Source: Spirochaetaceae bacterium
Lineage (GTDB): Bacteria > Spirochaetota > Spirochaetia > Treponematales > Breznakiellaceae
Length of the DNA stretch: 6,530 nt
NCBI GenBank assembly: GCA_031278935.1
Contig: JAITJK010000193.1
Span: 1-6,530, forward strand
Direction of reading: 5' to 3'
The translations under genes were made by a program, and so were the position numbers. Below, one piece after another: positions 6,470-6,530 of this stretch (positions within the stretch are counted from its first letter, which is position 1; each line of letters starts with the position of its first letter). The notes under the pieces were generated by a model. It had not been told where the DNA came from and ran no database searches. It saw only the letters and a program-made list of their open reading frames with translations.

Positions 6470-6530
6470 ATGATGTCAGGCGGATTCGTCACAGTACTCG
6501 GGGCGGGCGGCCCCCCCCCCCCCACGGGGG
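6470..6530 (+). CDS. Possible 5' end of a downstream gene, cut by the window edge
   Basis: From ATG at 6470 the frame is open to the edge for 20 codons: MMSGGFVTVLGAGG, then four Pro codons made by a C tract. The stretch GFVTVLGAG looks like the glycine-rich N-terminal loop of SAM-dependent uroporphyrinogen-III methyltransferases (GxVxLVGAGPGD) or of some dinucleotide-binding enzymes. There is no Shine-Dalgarno upstream; the preceding bases are AT-rich. A second open frame begins at ATG 6421 (MCRLPSLLKK...) and also runs to the edge. Too short to assign a function. If the C tract is a sequencing error, the reading after about 6505 is unreliable. Confidence 0.25.
   Translation, partial: MMSGGFVTVLGAGGPPPPTG
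6511..6523. repeat. 13-base poly-C tract
   Basis: Thirteen consecutive C bases preceded by a G/C-only run (6500-6510) and followed by ACGGGGG at the window edge. It lies about 100 bases after the predicted transcription start and within both candidate start frames of the next gene. Such tracts change length by slippage, and poly-G/C tracts control tpr genes in T. pallidum. It may equally be a sequence-end artefact. Confidence 0.7.

Overview
The window looks like a chromosomal piece of a spirochete, most plausibly a Treponema outside the pallidum group (for example a gut treponeme). Two things point there. The first gene encodes a protein resembling the Tp47 penicillin-binding lipoprotein family of treponemes, and it is followed by a complete potA-potB-potC-potD polyamine transporter operon in the same order that I recall for T. 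pallidum (TP0652-TP0655). The GC content is moderate to high, unlike T. pallidum-type AT-rich intergenic DNA, and the only AT-rich patches are at promoters. All genes read on the + strand. The organism call is inference from protein resemblance, not from a marker gene.

Layout: (1) 1-128 is a G-rich low-complexity block with five copies of GTCAGGCAC at uneven spacing. (2) It runs in an open frame into the 3' part of a Tp47-like surface protein gene ending at 1862. (3) A strong intrinsic terminator at 1890-1924 closes that unit. (4) 1925-2142 is non-coding and holds GC-rich hairpins and a TTGACA-type promoter. (5) potA (2143-3273), potB (3270-4139) and potC (4136-5008) overlap by 4 bases at each junction, so they are probably translationally coupled. 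(6) A 172-base gap with a terminator-like hairpin, an AT-rich patch and a second hairpin next to a strong ribosome binding site precedes potD (5181-6251). (7) 6252-6374 carries a 15-base direct repeat and alternative stem-loops. (8) A near-consensus sigma-70 promoter at 6375-6404 points to another gene that leaves the window on the right. Its putative first codons run into a 13-base C tract.

How it works together: PotA is the cytoplasmic ATPase, PotB and PotC the two membrane permeases, and PotD the periplasmic receptor of a spermidine/putrescine importer. PotD has its own strong ribosome binding site and is separated from potABC by possible attenuator structures, which fits the usual need for more receptor than membrane complex. 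The Tp47-like gene is a separate transcription unit.

I found no convincing new system. The most interesting points are the end-of-window homopolymer/repeat tracts (phase-variation candidates or assembly artefacts), the non-lipidated PotD with altered pocket residues, and the switch-like paired repeats after potD.
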